NCBI RefSeq assembly: GCF_000282575.1
Contig: NZ_AKJA01000155.1
Location: 1-39,411, forward strand
Direction of reading: 5' to 3'
DNA: 39,411 nt
From: Herbaspirillum sp. YR522
GTDB lineage: Bacteria; Pseudomonadota; Gammaproteobacteria; Burkholderiales; Burkholderiaceae_D
Under the pieces are notes generated by a model that saw only the letters and a list, made by a program, of their open reading frames with translations, had not been told where the DNA came from and made no database searches. This document shows, one piece after another, positions 26,265 to 34,372 of this stretch; the first letter of the stretch is position 1; the number at the start of each line of letters is the position of its first letter. A program made the position numbers and the translations under genes.

Positions 26265-27374
26265 ATGAACACACGCGTCATCCCCATCGTTGACCTGCGG
26301 CAAGCCCCGGCCTTGAACCCGCTGGGACAGGTGCTGCGCGAGCAGCCCAGCGGCCTGCTGGGCGACACGCTGGGGCGGCCGCTGCACGACCTGCGCATTT
26401 CGGTCACCGACCGTTGCAATTTCCGCTGCGTGTACTGCATGCCCAAGGATGTGTTCGACAAGCAGTATGACTTCCTGCCCCATTCGGCCCTGCTCAGCTT
26501 TGAGGAAATCACCCGGGTGGCGCGCCAGTTCGTGGCCCACGGCGTCCACAAGATCCGGCTCACCGGTGGCGAGCCGCTGCTGCGCAAGCATATCGAACGC
26601 CTGGTGGCGATGCTGGCCGCCCTGCGCACCGCCGATGGCAGCGAGGTCGACCTGACCCTGACCACCAACGGCACGCTGCTGCGACAGAAGGCGCAAGCTC
26701 TCAAGGATGCCGGTCTCAAGCGCGTGACGGTGTCGCTCGACTCGCTGGACGACGCCGGCTTTCGCCGTATGAACGATGTCGACTTCCCGGTCGCGCGGGT
26801 GCTCGACGGCATCGACGCGGCGATGGCTGCCGGCCTGGGGCCGGTCAAGGTCAACATGGTGGTCAAGAAAGGCGTCAACGACGACCAGATCCTGCCCATG
26901 GCGCGCCACTTCAAGGGCACGCCGGTGATCCTGCGCTTCATCGAATACATGGACGTGGGCAGTTCCAACGGCTGGCGCATGGATGAAGTATTACCCTCGT
27001 GCGAGGTGGTGCAGCGCATCGCCGCCGAACTGCCGCTGGTGGAGGTCGATCCGAACTACACCGGCGAGACCGCCGAGCGCTGGCGCTATGTCGACGGCGG
27101 CGGCGAGATCGGCGTCATCTCCAGCGTGACCCAGGCCTTTTGCCAGGACTGTTCGCGCGCCCGCCTGTCGACCGAAGGCCAGGTCTACACCTGCCTGTTC
27201 GGCAGCCAGGGCCATGACCTGCGCGCCCTGGTGCGCGGCAGCGACGACGATGCCTTGCTGGCCGGCGCCATTGCCCAGTTGTGGCGTAGCCGCGGCGACC
27301 GCTATTCGGAGCTGCGCAGCGAACAACCGGCACGGCCGCTGCGCAAGGTCGAAATGTCGTACATCGGTGGTTGA
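26265..27374 (+). CDS. moaA: GTP 3',8-cyclase MoaA (molybdenum cofactor synthesis)
   Basis: A 369-residue radical SAM enzyme that, with MoaC, turns GTP into cyclic pyranopterin monophosphate, the first step to molybdopterin. The N-terminal cluster cysteines are C51, C55 and C58 (RCNFRCVYC). The C-terminal cluster is in [22 protein letters not shown], and the essential Gly-Gly end (YIGG) is present. The frame is open from 26136, but the ATG at 26265 ([13 protein letters not shown]) suits the family. An extra front of about 30 residues before the conserved part is normal in this group. It is the first gene of moaA-mobA-moeA. Confidence 0.96.
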   Translation: MNTRVIPIVDLRQAPALNPLGQVLREQPSGLLGDTLGRPLHDLRISVTDRCNFRCVYCMPKDVFDKQYDFLPHSALLSFEEITRVARQFVAHGVHKIRLTGGEPLLRKHIERLVAMLAALRTADGSEVDLTLTTNGTLLRQKAQALKDAGLKRVTVSLDSLDDAGFRRMNDVDFPVARVLDGIDAAMAAGLGPVKVNMVVKKGVNDDQILPMARHFKGTPVILRFIEYMDVGSSNGWRMDEVLPSCEVVQRIAAELPLVEVDPNYTGETAERWRYVDGGGEIGVISSVTQAFCQDCSRARLSTEGQVYTCLFGSQGHDLRALVRGSDDDALLAGAIAQLWRSRGDRYSELRSEQPARPLRKVEMSYIGG

Positions 27375-27400
27375 GGACGCTGCCGTCCTCTTCCTGCACC

Positions 27401-28030
27401 ATGCCTGACTGCACTCCGGTCGCCGCCATCTCCCCCGAACACATCACCGGCCTGGTGCTGGCAGGCGGTCGCGGCAGTCGCATGGGTGGCCTCGACAAGG
27501 GCCTGCAGCAGCTGCACGGCAAGCCGCTGGCACGGCATGTCATCGCCCGCCTGGCGCCCCAGGTCGGCACCCTGGCCATCAACGCCAACCGCTCGCACGC
27601 GCGCTACGCCGCGTTCGGCTATCCGGTGTGGCCAGACCTCGACGATGGCTTCCATGGCCCGCTGGCGGGGCTGCAAAGCGGCCTGCGCCATTGCACCACG
27701 CCATGGCTGGCCACCACTGCCTGCGATGCGCCATTGATTCCGACCGACCTGGTGCTGCGCCTGGCCGAGGCCATCGTCGCCAGTGGTGCCCAGGCCGCCT
27801 ATGCGGTCACCGGGCACGGCGGGCAACGCCAGCAGCACCCGGTCTGCGCACTGATCGATACCACGCTGGCGGCCTCGCTGGAGCGCTTCCTGTCCGCCGG
27901 CGAACGCAAGATGGCACTCTGGTTCGCCTCGCTCAGGCTGGTGGAAGTCGACTTCCCCGATCCGCATGCCTTCTGCAACATCAATACCGCGCAGCAACTG
28001 CAACAACTCGAACAGGAAACATCACGGTGA
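27401..28030 (+). CDS. mobA: Molybdenum cofactor guanylyltransferase MobA
   Basis: A 209-residue enzyme that attaches GMP to the molybdenum cofactor to form the bis-MGD type used by DMSO-reductase-family enzymes. The nucleotide loop is LVLAGGRGSRMGGLDKGL (residues about 18-35), with DLDDGFHGPLAGLQSGL and TTACDAPLIP further on. The ATG at 27401 is taken as start. A TTG at 27371 overlapping the moaA stop would add ten residues and is possible because the ATG has no clear ribosome binding site. The stop overlaps the moeA GTG, so mobA and moeA are probably translationally coupled. Confidence 0.93.
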   Translation: MPDCTPVAAISPEHITGLVLAGGRGSRMGGLDKGLQQLHGKPLARHVIARLAPQVGTLAINANRSHARYAAFGYPVWPDLDDGFHGPLAGLQSGLRHCTTPWLATTACDAPLIPTDLVLRLAEAIVASGAQAAYAVTGHGGQRQQHPVCALIDTTLAASLERFLSAGERKMALWFASLRLVEVDFPDPHAFCNINTAQQLQQLEQETSR

Positions 28031-29316
28031 GCTCCCCCAATTCGCTGGACGACATCATCAGCTGCATCAGTGGCTACGACCCCAACGCCATGACGGTGGC
28101 GCAAGCGCAGCGCGTCATCGGCGACTTCATCACCCCCATCGACGCCGCCGAGCGGTTGCCCATCCGCAGTGCCCTGGGGCGGGTGCTGGCGCATGACATC
28201 GTGTCGCACATCGACGTGCCGGCGCATGACAACTCGGCCATGGATGGCTACGCATTGCGCGGCGCCGATATCGTCCATGGCCGCCAGGTGCGACTGGCAC
28301 TGGCCGGCGCGGTCCATGCCGGGCAACGCTTCGATGGCACGCCCGGACCCGGCCAATGCGTGCGCATCATGACCGGGGCGCCGATGCCGCCCGGCTGTGA
28401 CACCGTCATCCCCCAGGAATTGACCATCGACGGCGACGACCAGGGCGTGACCATCCCGGCCGCACGCGTACGTCCGGGCGACAATCGTCGCCTGCGCGGT
28501 GAAGACCTGGCACGACACAGCGTGGCGCTGTCGCGCGGCAAGTTGCTGCGCCCGGCCGACATCGGCTTGCTGGCTTCGCTGGGCATGGCCGAGGTCGCCG
28601 TGCAGCGCCGCTTGCGGGTGGCCTTCTTCTCGACCGGCGACGAACTGCGCTCGGTCGGTCAAACGCTGGACCCGGGCTGCGTCTACGACTCCAATCGCTA
28701 CACCCTGCACGGCATGCTCAGCCGCCTGGGCTGCGATGTGCTCGACCTGGGCGTGGTGGGCGACGACCCGGCCGCGCTGGAAGCTACCTTTCGTACCGCC
28801 TGCGAGCAGGCCGACGCGGTCATCACCTCGGGCGGCGTATCGGTGGGCGCGGCGGACTACACCAAGCAGATCATGGCCAGCCTGGGCCAGATGCTGTTCT
28901 GGAAGATCGGCATGCGTCCCGGGCGCCCGCTGGCGTTCGGCCGCATTGCCTCGCACGGGCGCCACGCCTACCTGTTCGGATTGCCGGGCAACCCGGTCGC
29001 GGTCACCGTCAGTTTCTACTGTTTCGTGCGCGATGCGCTGCTGCGCCTGGCGGGCGCCGAGGCCAGCCCGCTGCCGCGCCTGCGCGTGGGCACCACCGAT
29101 GCCATCCGCAAGAAGCCGGGGCGCAGCGAATACCAGCGCGGCATCCTGGCGCCGGACCAGCAGGGAATATGGAATGTGCGCCTGACCGGCACCCAGGGCT
29201 CGGGTATCCTGCGCTCGATGTCGGACGCCAACTGCCTCATCGAGCTGGAACACGAACGCGGCGACGTGGCCGCCGGCGAGCTGGTGTCGGTGGTGGTGTT
29301 CGACGGCCTGGTGTAG
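28027..29316 (+). CDS. moeA: Molybdopterin molybdenumtransferase MoeA
   Basis: A 429-residue enzyme that inserts molybdate into adenylylated molybdopterin. Conserved segments are HDNSAMDGYAL, GEDL, the MoCF-domain motifs FSTGDELRSVG, SGGVSVGAADYTK and LPGNPVAVTVSFYCFV, and a C-terminal domain IV ending LVSVVVFDGLV. The start is the GTG at 28027, whose last bases form the mobA stop (GTGA). AGGAAA lies at good spacing upstream. The moaA-mobA-moeA order indicates a cofactor operon. A molybdoenzyme itself is not in the window. Confidence 0.94.
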   Translation: MSSPNSLDDIISCISGYDPNAMTVAQAQRVIGDFITPIDAAERLPIRSALGRVLAHDIVSHIDVPAHDNSAMDGYALRGADIVHGRQVRLALAGAVHAGQRFDGTPGPGQCVRIMTGAPMPPGCDTVIPQELTIDGDDQGVTIPAARVRPGDNRRLRGEDLARHSVALSRGKLLRPADIGLLASLGMAEVAVQRRLRVAFFSTGDELRSVGQTLDPGCVYDSNRYTLHGMLSRLGCDVLDLGVVGDDPAALEATFRTACEQADAVITSGGVSVGAADYTKQIMASLGQMLFWKIGMRPGRPLAFGRIASHGRHAYLFGLPGNPVAVTVSFYCFVRDALLRLAGAEASPLPRLRVGTTDAIRKKPGRSEYQRGILAPDQQGIWNVRLTGTQGSGILRSMSDANCLIELEHERGDVAAGELVSVVVFDGLV

Positions 29317-29331
29317 CCCGGCCGAACCGCC

Positions 29332-30807
29332 CTAGACCTCTTCGTCGGTGCCGCCCAGGTCGAGTTCGGCCGTGCCCAGCAGCTGCTGCGCGCTCTCGGC
29401 TGGCAGGGCCTCTACCGATTTGAGCTTGCGCGTCATCTGGCGGGTACGGACCTCGGCCTGGTCGATATTGCGGGCCGCGCGTTCCAGCGCTGTCTTGGTC
29501 GCCGACAGCACATCGCCGAACTTGGTGAATTCGGTCTTGACCGCGCCCAGTACCTGCCATACCTCCGACGAGCGCTTCTCCAGCGCCAGCGTGCGAAAGC
29601 CCATCTGCAGGCTGTTGAGCAGCGCCGCCAGCGTCGACGGCCCGGCAATGCTCACCCGCAGCGTGCGCTGCAGGTCATCGGACAGACCGGGGCGCCGCAT
29701 CACCTCCGCATACAAGCCTTCGGTGGGCAAGAACAGGATCGCGAAATCGGTCGTCAGCGGCGGCGACAGGTATTTCTCGGCGATGGTCCTGGCTTCACCG
29801 CGCACCGCGCGCTCCAGCTCGCGGCCGGCGCTGGCCACGCCCTCGGCATCGGCGCGGTCGGCCGCATCCACCAGCCTTTCGTACTGTTCCTTGGGGAACT
29901 TGGCATCGATCGGCATCCACACCGGGCGACCGTCGTCGGCGGCGCCAGGCAGCTTGATGGCGAACTCCACCCGCTCGCCGCTGGAGGGCACGGTCTCGAC
30001 ATTCTTGGCGTACTGGTCGGGGGTCAACATCTGCTCGAGCAACATCTCCAGTTGCACTTCGCCCCAGGTGCCGCGCGTCTTGACGTTGGTCAGCACGCGC
30101 TTGAGGTCGCCCACCCCGGTGGCCAGCTGCTGCATCTCGCCCAGGCCCTGGTGCACCTTGTCGAGCCGGTCCGACACCAGGCGGAACGACTCGCCCAGGC
30201 GTTGCTCCAGCGTGGCGTGCAGCTTTTCGTCGACGGTCTTGCGCATCTCTTCGAGCTTTTGCGCGTTGTCGGTCTGCAGGTCCTTGATGCGGGCCTCCAG
30301 CGTGGTGCGGATCTCACCCATGCGCTGGGCGTTGGATTCGGTCAAGGACGACAGCTGCTGGTTGAGCGTGTCGCCGAAACGCTTGAGCGACAAGCCCTGC
30401 TCTTCGCGGCTTACCTGCGCCTGCAGCGTGATCGACTGGCGCATGCCATCGAGTTGCTGGGCGTTGGTTTCGTTGAGCTTGACCAGTTGCTGGGCAAAGC
30501 CGTCGATCTGGTTGTTCTGCAAGGTCGCCACCGACGACATCTGGGTGGCCAGGGTCTGCTGCAATTGCGCGAAGCTGCTGCCCAGTTCCTGGCGCGTGCC
30601 TTGCGCGCTGGACTGCACCTGGCTGCGCAGTTCACGCTCGATGCGCTCGGCGCTGTCCTGCTGGTGCCGTTGCAGCTCAAGCTTGAGCTGCGTCAATGCA
30701 GCCTCGATGCCGCTGTCGTCGCGCCGCTGGCCACGCAACAGCAGCAGGACTTGCAATACGATGCCAAGGGCAATCAGCCCGGCCAGGATCAATTCGGTCG
30801 ATGACAT
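29332..30807 (-). CDS. rmuC: DNA recombination protein RmuC
   Basis: A 491-residue RmuC protein, associated in E. coli with suppression of inversions at short inverted repeats. Residues 5-25 form an N-terminal membrane anchor. A long Gln/Glu/Leu-rich coiled coil covers about 30-220. The nuclease-fold RmuC domain follows, with GTWGEVQLEMLLEQML, PIDAKFPKEQYERLV and FLPTEGLYAEVMRRPGL. The tail is acidic (GGTDEEV). It converges with moeA, only 15 bp between stops. Upstream is a 368-bp gap with a promoter-like site. Confidence 0.94.
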   Translation of the reverse strand: MSSTELILAGLIALGIVLQVLLLLRGQRRDDSGIEAALTQLKLELQRHQQDSAERIERELRSQVQSSAQGTRQELGSSFAQLQQTLATQMSSVATLQNNQIDGFAQQLVKLNETNAQQLDGMRQSITLQAQVSREEQGLSLKRFGDTLNQQLSSLTESNAQRMGEIRTTLEARIKDLQTDNAQKLEEMRKTVDEKLHATLEQRLGESFRLVSDRLDKVHQGLGEMQQLATGVGDLKRVLTNVKTRGTWGEVQLEMLLEQMLTPDQYAKNVETVPSSGERVEFAIKLPGAADDGRPVWMPIDAKFPKEQYERLVDAADRADAEGVASAGRELERAVRGEARTIAEKYLSPPLTTDFAILFLPTEGLYAEVMRRPGLSDDLQRTLRVSIAGPSTLAALLNSLQMGFRTLALEKRSSEVWQVLGAVKTEFTKFGDVLSATKTALERAARNIDQAEVRTRQMTRKLKSVEALPAESAQQLLGTAELDLGGTDEEV

Positions 30808-31175
30808 AGAAGCAGAGTGAGGGAAATCGGGGCTTGGTGAGCCTTGTTGCGTATCCAGATATGATGAATACGACTAACTGTTAGCAAATCAGCTCGATGC
30901 TGCCCAAAAAGCATGATTCTATTCGACACGCAGCCGCGATGCTGGAGGTTGTCGAGTTCGTGCTCGCGGTATGTTGCTTAAATTATCTGCTTCGTCGATC
31001 TCGCCAGCGGCCGAAGGCTTGAAGCACCGCGCTATGATTTCACCAAGACATGTGAGTGATCAAGATAGGCTGCCGGCCAGCAACCAAGGACAGCACAGAC
31101 CTACAATTGCCGTTGCCGGTCTGGCCATTATACAAGCTCGACGATATCGTCGATGTCCGGCCCGGGACCGCGACG
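30808..31175. other. Intergenic region between rmuC and the enoyl-CoA hydratase-like gene
   Basis: A 368-bp stretch of lower GC than its neighbours with no supported gene. Near its right end, on the minus strand, TATAAT (31127-31132) lies just downstream of a perfect 16-bp palindrome TCGACGATATCGTCGA (31138-31153). This would make a promoter for rmuC with a 300-nt leader, or for a small RNA. Confidence 0.4.
31138..31153 (-). promoter_or_regulatory. Perfect 16-bp palindrome at a promoter-like site upstream of rmuC
   Basis: TCGACGATATCGTCGA is fully symmetric. It ends 5 bp before a minus-strand TATAAT (31127-31132), occupying the spacer and -35 region, the usual place of a repressor operator. 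It could instead be a weak hairpin after the hydratase gene, whose stop is at 31176; no T-run follows. Confidence 0.4.
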
Positions 31176-31964
31176 CTACGTTCCGATGAACGACGGCTTG
31201 CGCTTCTCGGCAAATGCCGCCAGGCCTTCTGCGAAGTCTTCGCTGCGCGCGTACGCCACGAAAGCGTCGATCTCGGCGCGGGCGGCCTGCCCGCAGTTGG
31301 TTTCCATGCTGGCGCGCAGCAGGTCCTTGATGACGCGCAGGCCCAGCGGGCTGTGCCTGGCAACCGAGGTGGCCAGCTTGCCGGCGGCCTCCAGCAATTG
31401 GCCGTCGGGCGTCACCATGTTCACCAGTCCCCATTGCTCCAGCGTTGCCGCCGGCAGCAGCTCGGCGCTGAGCAGCATGTAATTGGCGCGGTTGGCGGCG
31501 ATCTTGCGCGGCAGCCGGGCCGAGGATCCGCCGCCCGGGATGAAGCCGTAGCGTGCGTGGCCGTCACCGATCCTGGCCGATTGCGCGGCCACGATCATGT
31601 CGCAGCACAGGATCAGCTCCAGCCCGCCGGCAATCGCATAGCCGTTCACCGCCGCGATGACCGGCATGGGCAAGGCCTCGATCCGGTCGAATACGTCCTG
31701 GGCGTAGCGCAACTTGGCGATGAAGCGGTCGGTGCCATGGGCCAGGTCCTCGCGGAAGCCCAGCAGGTCGCCGCCGGAGCAGAACGCCTTGCCGGCGCCG
31801 GTGATCACCACGCAGCGCACGGCGGCATCTTCATGCAGGCCGTCGACGACCCCGGCCAGCTGCTCCAGCATGGAGCCCGACAGCGCGTTCATGCTGTCGG
31901 GATTGTTAAGGGTGATCCAGGCGACGTCACCCTGCTTTTCCATTGCGATCAATTGCTTGTCCAT
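31176..31964 (-). CDS. Enoyl-CoA hydratase/isomerase-family protein with atypical active site
   Basis: A 262-residue crotonase-fold protein, third gene of the SDR-thiolase-hydratase operon. The oxyanion-hole segments GKAFCSGGDL and NGYAIAGGLELILCCD are present, and E116 matches catalytic Glu144 of rat enoyl-CoA hydratase. At the place of Glu164 (motif A.FG.PE...G..PG.G) the sequence reads ARIGDGHARYGFIPGGG, with H136 instead of Glu. The enzyme may therefore not be a standard hydratase; hydrolase or lyase variants exist in this superfamily. The ATG at 31964 (MDKQLIAM) has GAGGAG at 6 nt and starts 21 bp after the thiolase stop. Confidence 0.88.
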   Translation of the reverse strand: MDKQLIAMEKQGDVAWITLNNPDSMNALSGSMLEQLAGVVDGLHEDAAVRCVVITGAGKAFCSGGDLLGFREDLAHGTDRFIAKLRYAQDVFDRIEALPMPVIAAVNGYAIAGGLELILCCDMIVAAQSARIGDGHARYGFIPGGGSSARLPRKIAANRANYMLLSAELLPAATLEQWGLVNMVTPDGQLLEAAGKLATSVARHSPLGLRVIKDLLRASMETNCGQAARAEIDAFVAYARSEDFAEGLAAFAEKRKPSFIGT

Positions 31965-31985
31965 GCCGGGCTCCTCTGCCAACGG

Positions 31986-33167
31986 TTACATCCGTTCGAA
32001 AATGGCGGCAATGCCCTGCCCGCCGCCGATGCACATCGTGACCAGCCCATAGCGGGCATTGCGCCGTTGCATCTCGTACACCAGCTTCACGGTATTGACG
32101 GCGCCGGTGGCGCCGACCGGGTGGCCCAGCGAGATGCCGCTGCCATTCGGGTTCACCTTTTGCGGATCGAGATCCAGCAGGCCGCTCACCGCGCAGGCCT
32201 GGGCGGCAAAGGCTTCGTTGGATTCGATCACGTCCAGGTCGGCCACGCGGAGCCCGGCGCGCTGCAGCGCCTGGCGCGTTGCCGGCACCGGGCCGATGCC
32301 CATGTAGGCGGGATCGACGCCGGCATGCGCATACGATACCAGGCGGGCCAGCGGCCGCAGGCCGTGTTCCCGGACCGCGTTGCCGCTGGCCAGCACCAGC
32401 GCGGCGGCGCCATCATTGATGCCGGAGGCGTTGCCGGCGGTGACGCTGCCGCCCTCCTTCTTGAAGAGGGTGCGCAGCCCGGCCAGCTCCTCGGCGCTGA
32501 CATCCGCACGCACGTGTTCGTCCTGGTCGAACACGCTGGCCTTACCCTTGGCCTTGACCTCGAGCGGCAGGATCTGCTCCTTGAAGCGCCCTTGCGCTAT
32601 CGCCGCCGCAGCCCGGCGATGGCTTTCCAGCGCCAGCGCGTCCTGCTCGGCGCGTGAAATGTCATGGCGCTGCGCCACGTTCTCGGCGGTGACGCCCATC
32701 AGGATCTTGTGGAAGGGATCGGTCAGCGCACCGGTCAAGCCATCCAGCAGCACCGCATCGCCCATGCGGCTGCCCCAGCGCATGGAGTTCGAGAGGAACG
32801 GCGCCCGGCTCATGCTCTCGGCGCCGCCGGCGAGCGCAATGTCGGTGTCGCCCAGCATGATGGCCTGGGCCGCGCTCAACGCCGCCTGCAGGCCGGAGCC
32901 GCAGAGCCGGTTGAGCGTCATGGCCGGGACCGATTGCGGCAAGCCGGCGTTGAGCGCGGCAATGCGCGCCAGATAGGCATCATTGGGCTCGGTCGGAATA
33001 ACCTGGCCGAACACCACGTGGCCGATGGCGTCGGCGGCGATGCCGCTGCGACGTACCGCTTCGGCCGTGACGCTGGTCGCCAGGCGGGCCGGCGCCACAT
33101 CGCGCAGGCTGCCGCCGAAGTCGCCGATGGCCGTGCGCACGGCGCTGACGACAAATACTTCGTTCAT
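31986..33167 (-). CDS. Acetyl-CoA acetyltransferase (thiolase)
   Basis: A 393-residue thiolase, catalysing cleavage of 3-ketoacyl-CoA with CoA or the reverse condensation. The nucleophile is C89 in [17 protein letters not shown] and [12 protein letters not shown] supply the His-containing loops, and the second cysteine is in CIGGGQG near the C terminus. The frame is open to 33845 but the ATG at 33167 ([15 protein letters not shown]) has GAGGGA at 8 nt and the standard family start. It lies 20 bp after the SDR gene and 21 bp before the hydratase gene, in one operon. Degradative use is inferred from those partners. Confidence 0.95.
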   Translation of the reverse strand: MNEVFVVSAVRTAIGDFGGSLRDVAPARLATSVTAEAVRRSGIAADAIGHVVFGQVIPTEPNDAYLARIAALNAGLPQSVPAMTLNRLCGSGLQAALSAAQAIMLGDTDIALAGGAESMSRAPFLSNSMRWGSRMGDAVLLDGLTGALTDPFHKILMGVTAENVAQRHDISRAEQDALALESHRRAAAAIAQGRFKEQILPLEVKAKGKASVFDQDEHVRADVSAEELAGLRTLFKKEGGSVTAGNASGINDGAAALVLASGNAVREHGLRPLARLVSYAHAGVDPAYMGIGPVPATRQALQRAGLRVADLDVIESNEAFAAQACAVSGLLDLDPQKVNPNGSGISLGHPVGATGAVNTVKLVYEMQRRNARYGLVTMCIGGGQGIAAIFERM

Positions 33168-33187
33168 GCGTCTGTCCCTCGTTGCGC

Positions 33188-34192
33188 TCACGCGGTCTGG
33201 GCTTGCCGGCGGCGCGCCGCACGCGCCTTGAGGATCTCGCGCTTGGATTGCTCGAAGCCGGTGGCCGGCACCTGTTCGTCGCGTCGGTCGGTCAGCGCGG
33301 CGGCATTGCTGGCGATGGCTTCGGCCGCGACCGGGCCGTCGCCGGCGTAGATGCCCTCGGTCAGCGTCACGTGCGAAGTAGAGAAAGCGCCGGCGCCGGC
33401 GCACAGGATGGTCTTGGTCGGCGCTTTCGGCGAGACCAGGTAGACCACGCCGGGCGTCACGCTTTGCGGCGACAACAGGGCCAGTTCTTCGGCCGGGAAC
33501 AGCTCCTCGGTCATGCGGGTGGCCGCCGACGGCGCCAGGCAGTTGACGTGAATGCCGTACTTCAGGCCCTCGATCGCCAGCGTCTGCATCAAGCCCACCA
33601 GGCCCATCTTGGCGGCACCATAGTTGGACTGGCCGAAATTGCCGAACAGGCCGGAGGAGGAGGTGGTCATGACGATGCGACCGTAGTTCTGGGCGCGCAT
33701 GATGTCCCACACCGCCTTGGTGCAGCGCACGGCGCCCATCAGGTGGACGTCGACGATGGTTTCGAAGTCCTCCAGGCTCATCTTGGTGAAGCTCTTGTCG
33801 CGCAGGAAGCCGGCGTTGTTGACCAGGATGTCGATGCGGCCCCAACGCGCCATGGTGTCTTCCACCATGCGCAGCACGCTGGCGGTGTCGGTGACCGAGG
33901 CTGCGCTGGCCATCGCCTCGCCGCCGAAGGCCTGGATCTCCCGCACCACGTCTTCGGCGGCGGTCGAGGCCTGTGTGCGGCCGTCGCGCGCCACGCCAAG
34001 GTCGTTGATGACAACCCTGGCGCCGCGACGCGCCAGTTCCAGCGCGTGGCAGCGTCCCAGGCCGCCGCCGGCGCCGGTGACGATTGCCACCTGGCCGTCC
34101 AGGCGGATGGCGTGGGTGGCGTGGATATCGGGCAAATCATGCGCAAAGGCGGCTTGGCCGGAGCGATCTTGCTGTACGGAATCAGGAAGCAT
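33188..34192 (-). CDS. SDR-family 3-hydroxyacyl-CoA dehydrogenase-like protein (MFE-2/HSD17B4 type)
   Basis: A 334-residue short-chain dehydrogenase. The Rossmann motif is TGAGGGLG (39-46), the structural motif NNAG (125-128), and the catalytic residues S178, Y191 and K195. The stretches GFLRDKSFTKMSLEDF, VHLMGAVRCTKAVW and SSSGLFGNFGQSNYGAAKMGLVGL closely follow the dehydrogenase domain of peroxisomal multifunctional enzyme type 2, which oxidises 3-hydroxyacyl-CoA. A long C-terminal tail (about 285-334, ending in ARAARRRQAQTA) is of unknown role. The ATG at 34192 is chosen, but it lacks a ribosome binding site; the frame is open to 34312. First gene of the SDR-thiolase-hydratase operon and divergent from the regulator. 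Confidence 0.88.
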   Translation of the reverse strand: MLPDSVQQDRSGQAAFAHDLPDIHATHAIRLDGQVAIVTGAGGGLGRCHALELARRGARVVINDLGVARDGRTQASTAAEDVVREIQAFGGEAMASAASVTDTASVLRMVEDTMARWGRIDILVNNAGFLRDKSFTKMSLEDFETIVDVHLMGAVRCTKAVWDIMRAQNYGRIVMTTSSSGLFGNFGQSNYGAAKMGLVGLMQTLAIEGLKYGIHVNCLAPSAATRMTEELFPAEELALLSPQSVTPGVVYLVSPKAPTKTILCAGAGAFSTSHVTLTEGIYAGDGPVAAEAIASNAAALTDRRDEQVPATGFEQSKREILKARAARRRQAQTA

Positions 34193-34372
34193 GTTCGAAA
34201 TAAAGTGGGCAGGAAAATGAAAATTCGTCACGACAACCGACTGTACTGAGCCGGATGCCTCGCTACAATGTGTGTTAATACCAATAATACGGTCGCCAAC
34301 TGGATGATTCATACAGGTTCTTGCTGAAGAATCGTCGCTACCCTGTCAGCCTGTCGTCGCCATCCGTTTGCC
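34193..34372. promoter_or_regulatory. Divergent control region between the SDR operon and its regulator
   Basis: A 180-bp gap. A weak sigma-70-like pair on the minus strand is TTGTAG, 17 bp, TACAGT (34240-34268). A short inverted repeat TTCTT-GCTG-AAGAA lies near 34318-34331, close to the regulator start. The stretch around 34270-34290 is AT-rich. No operator can be assigned with confidence. Confidence 0.35.
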
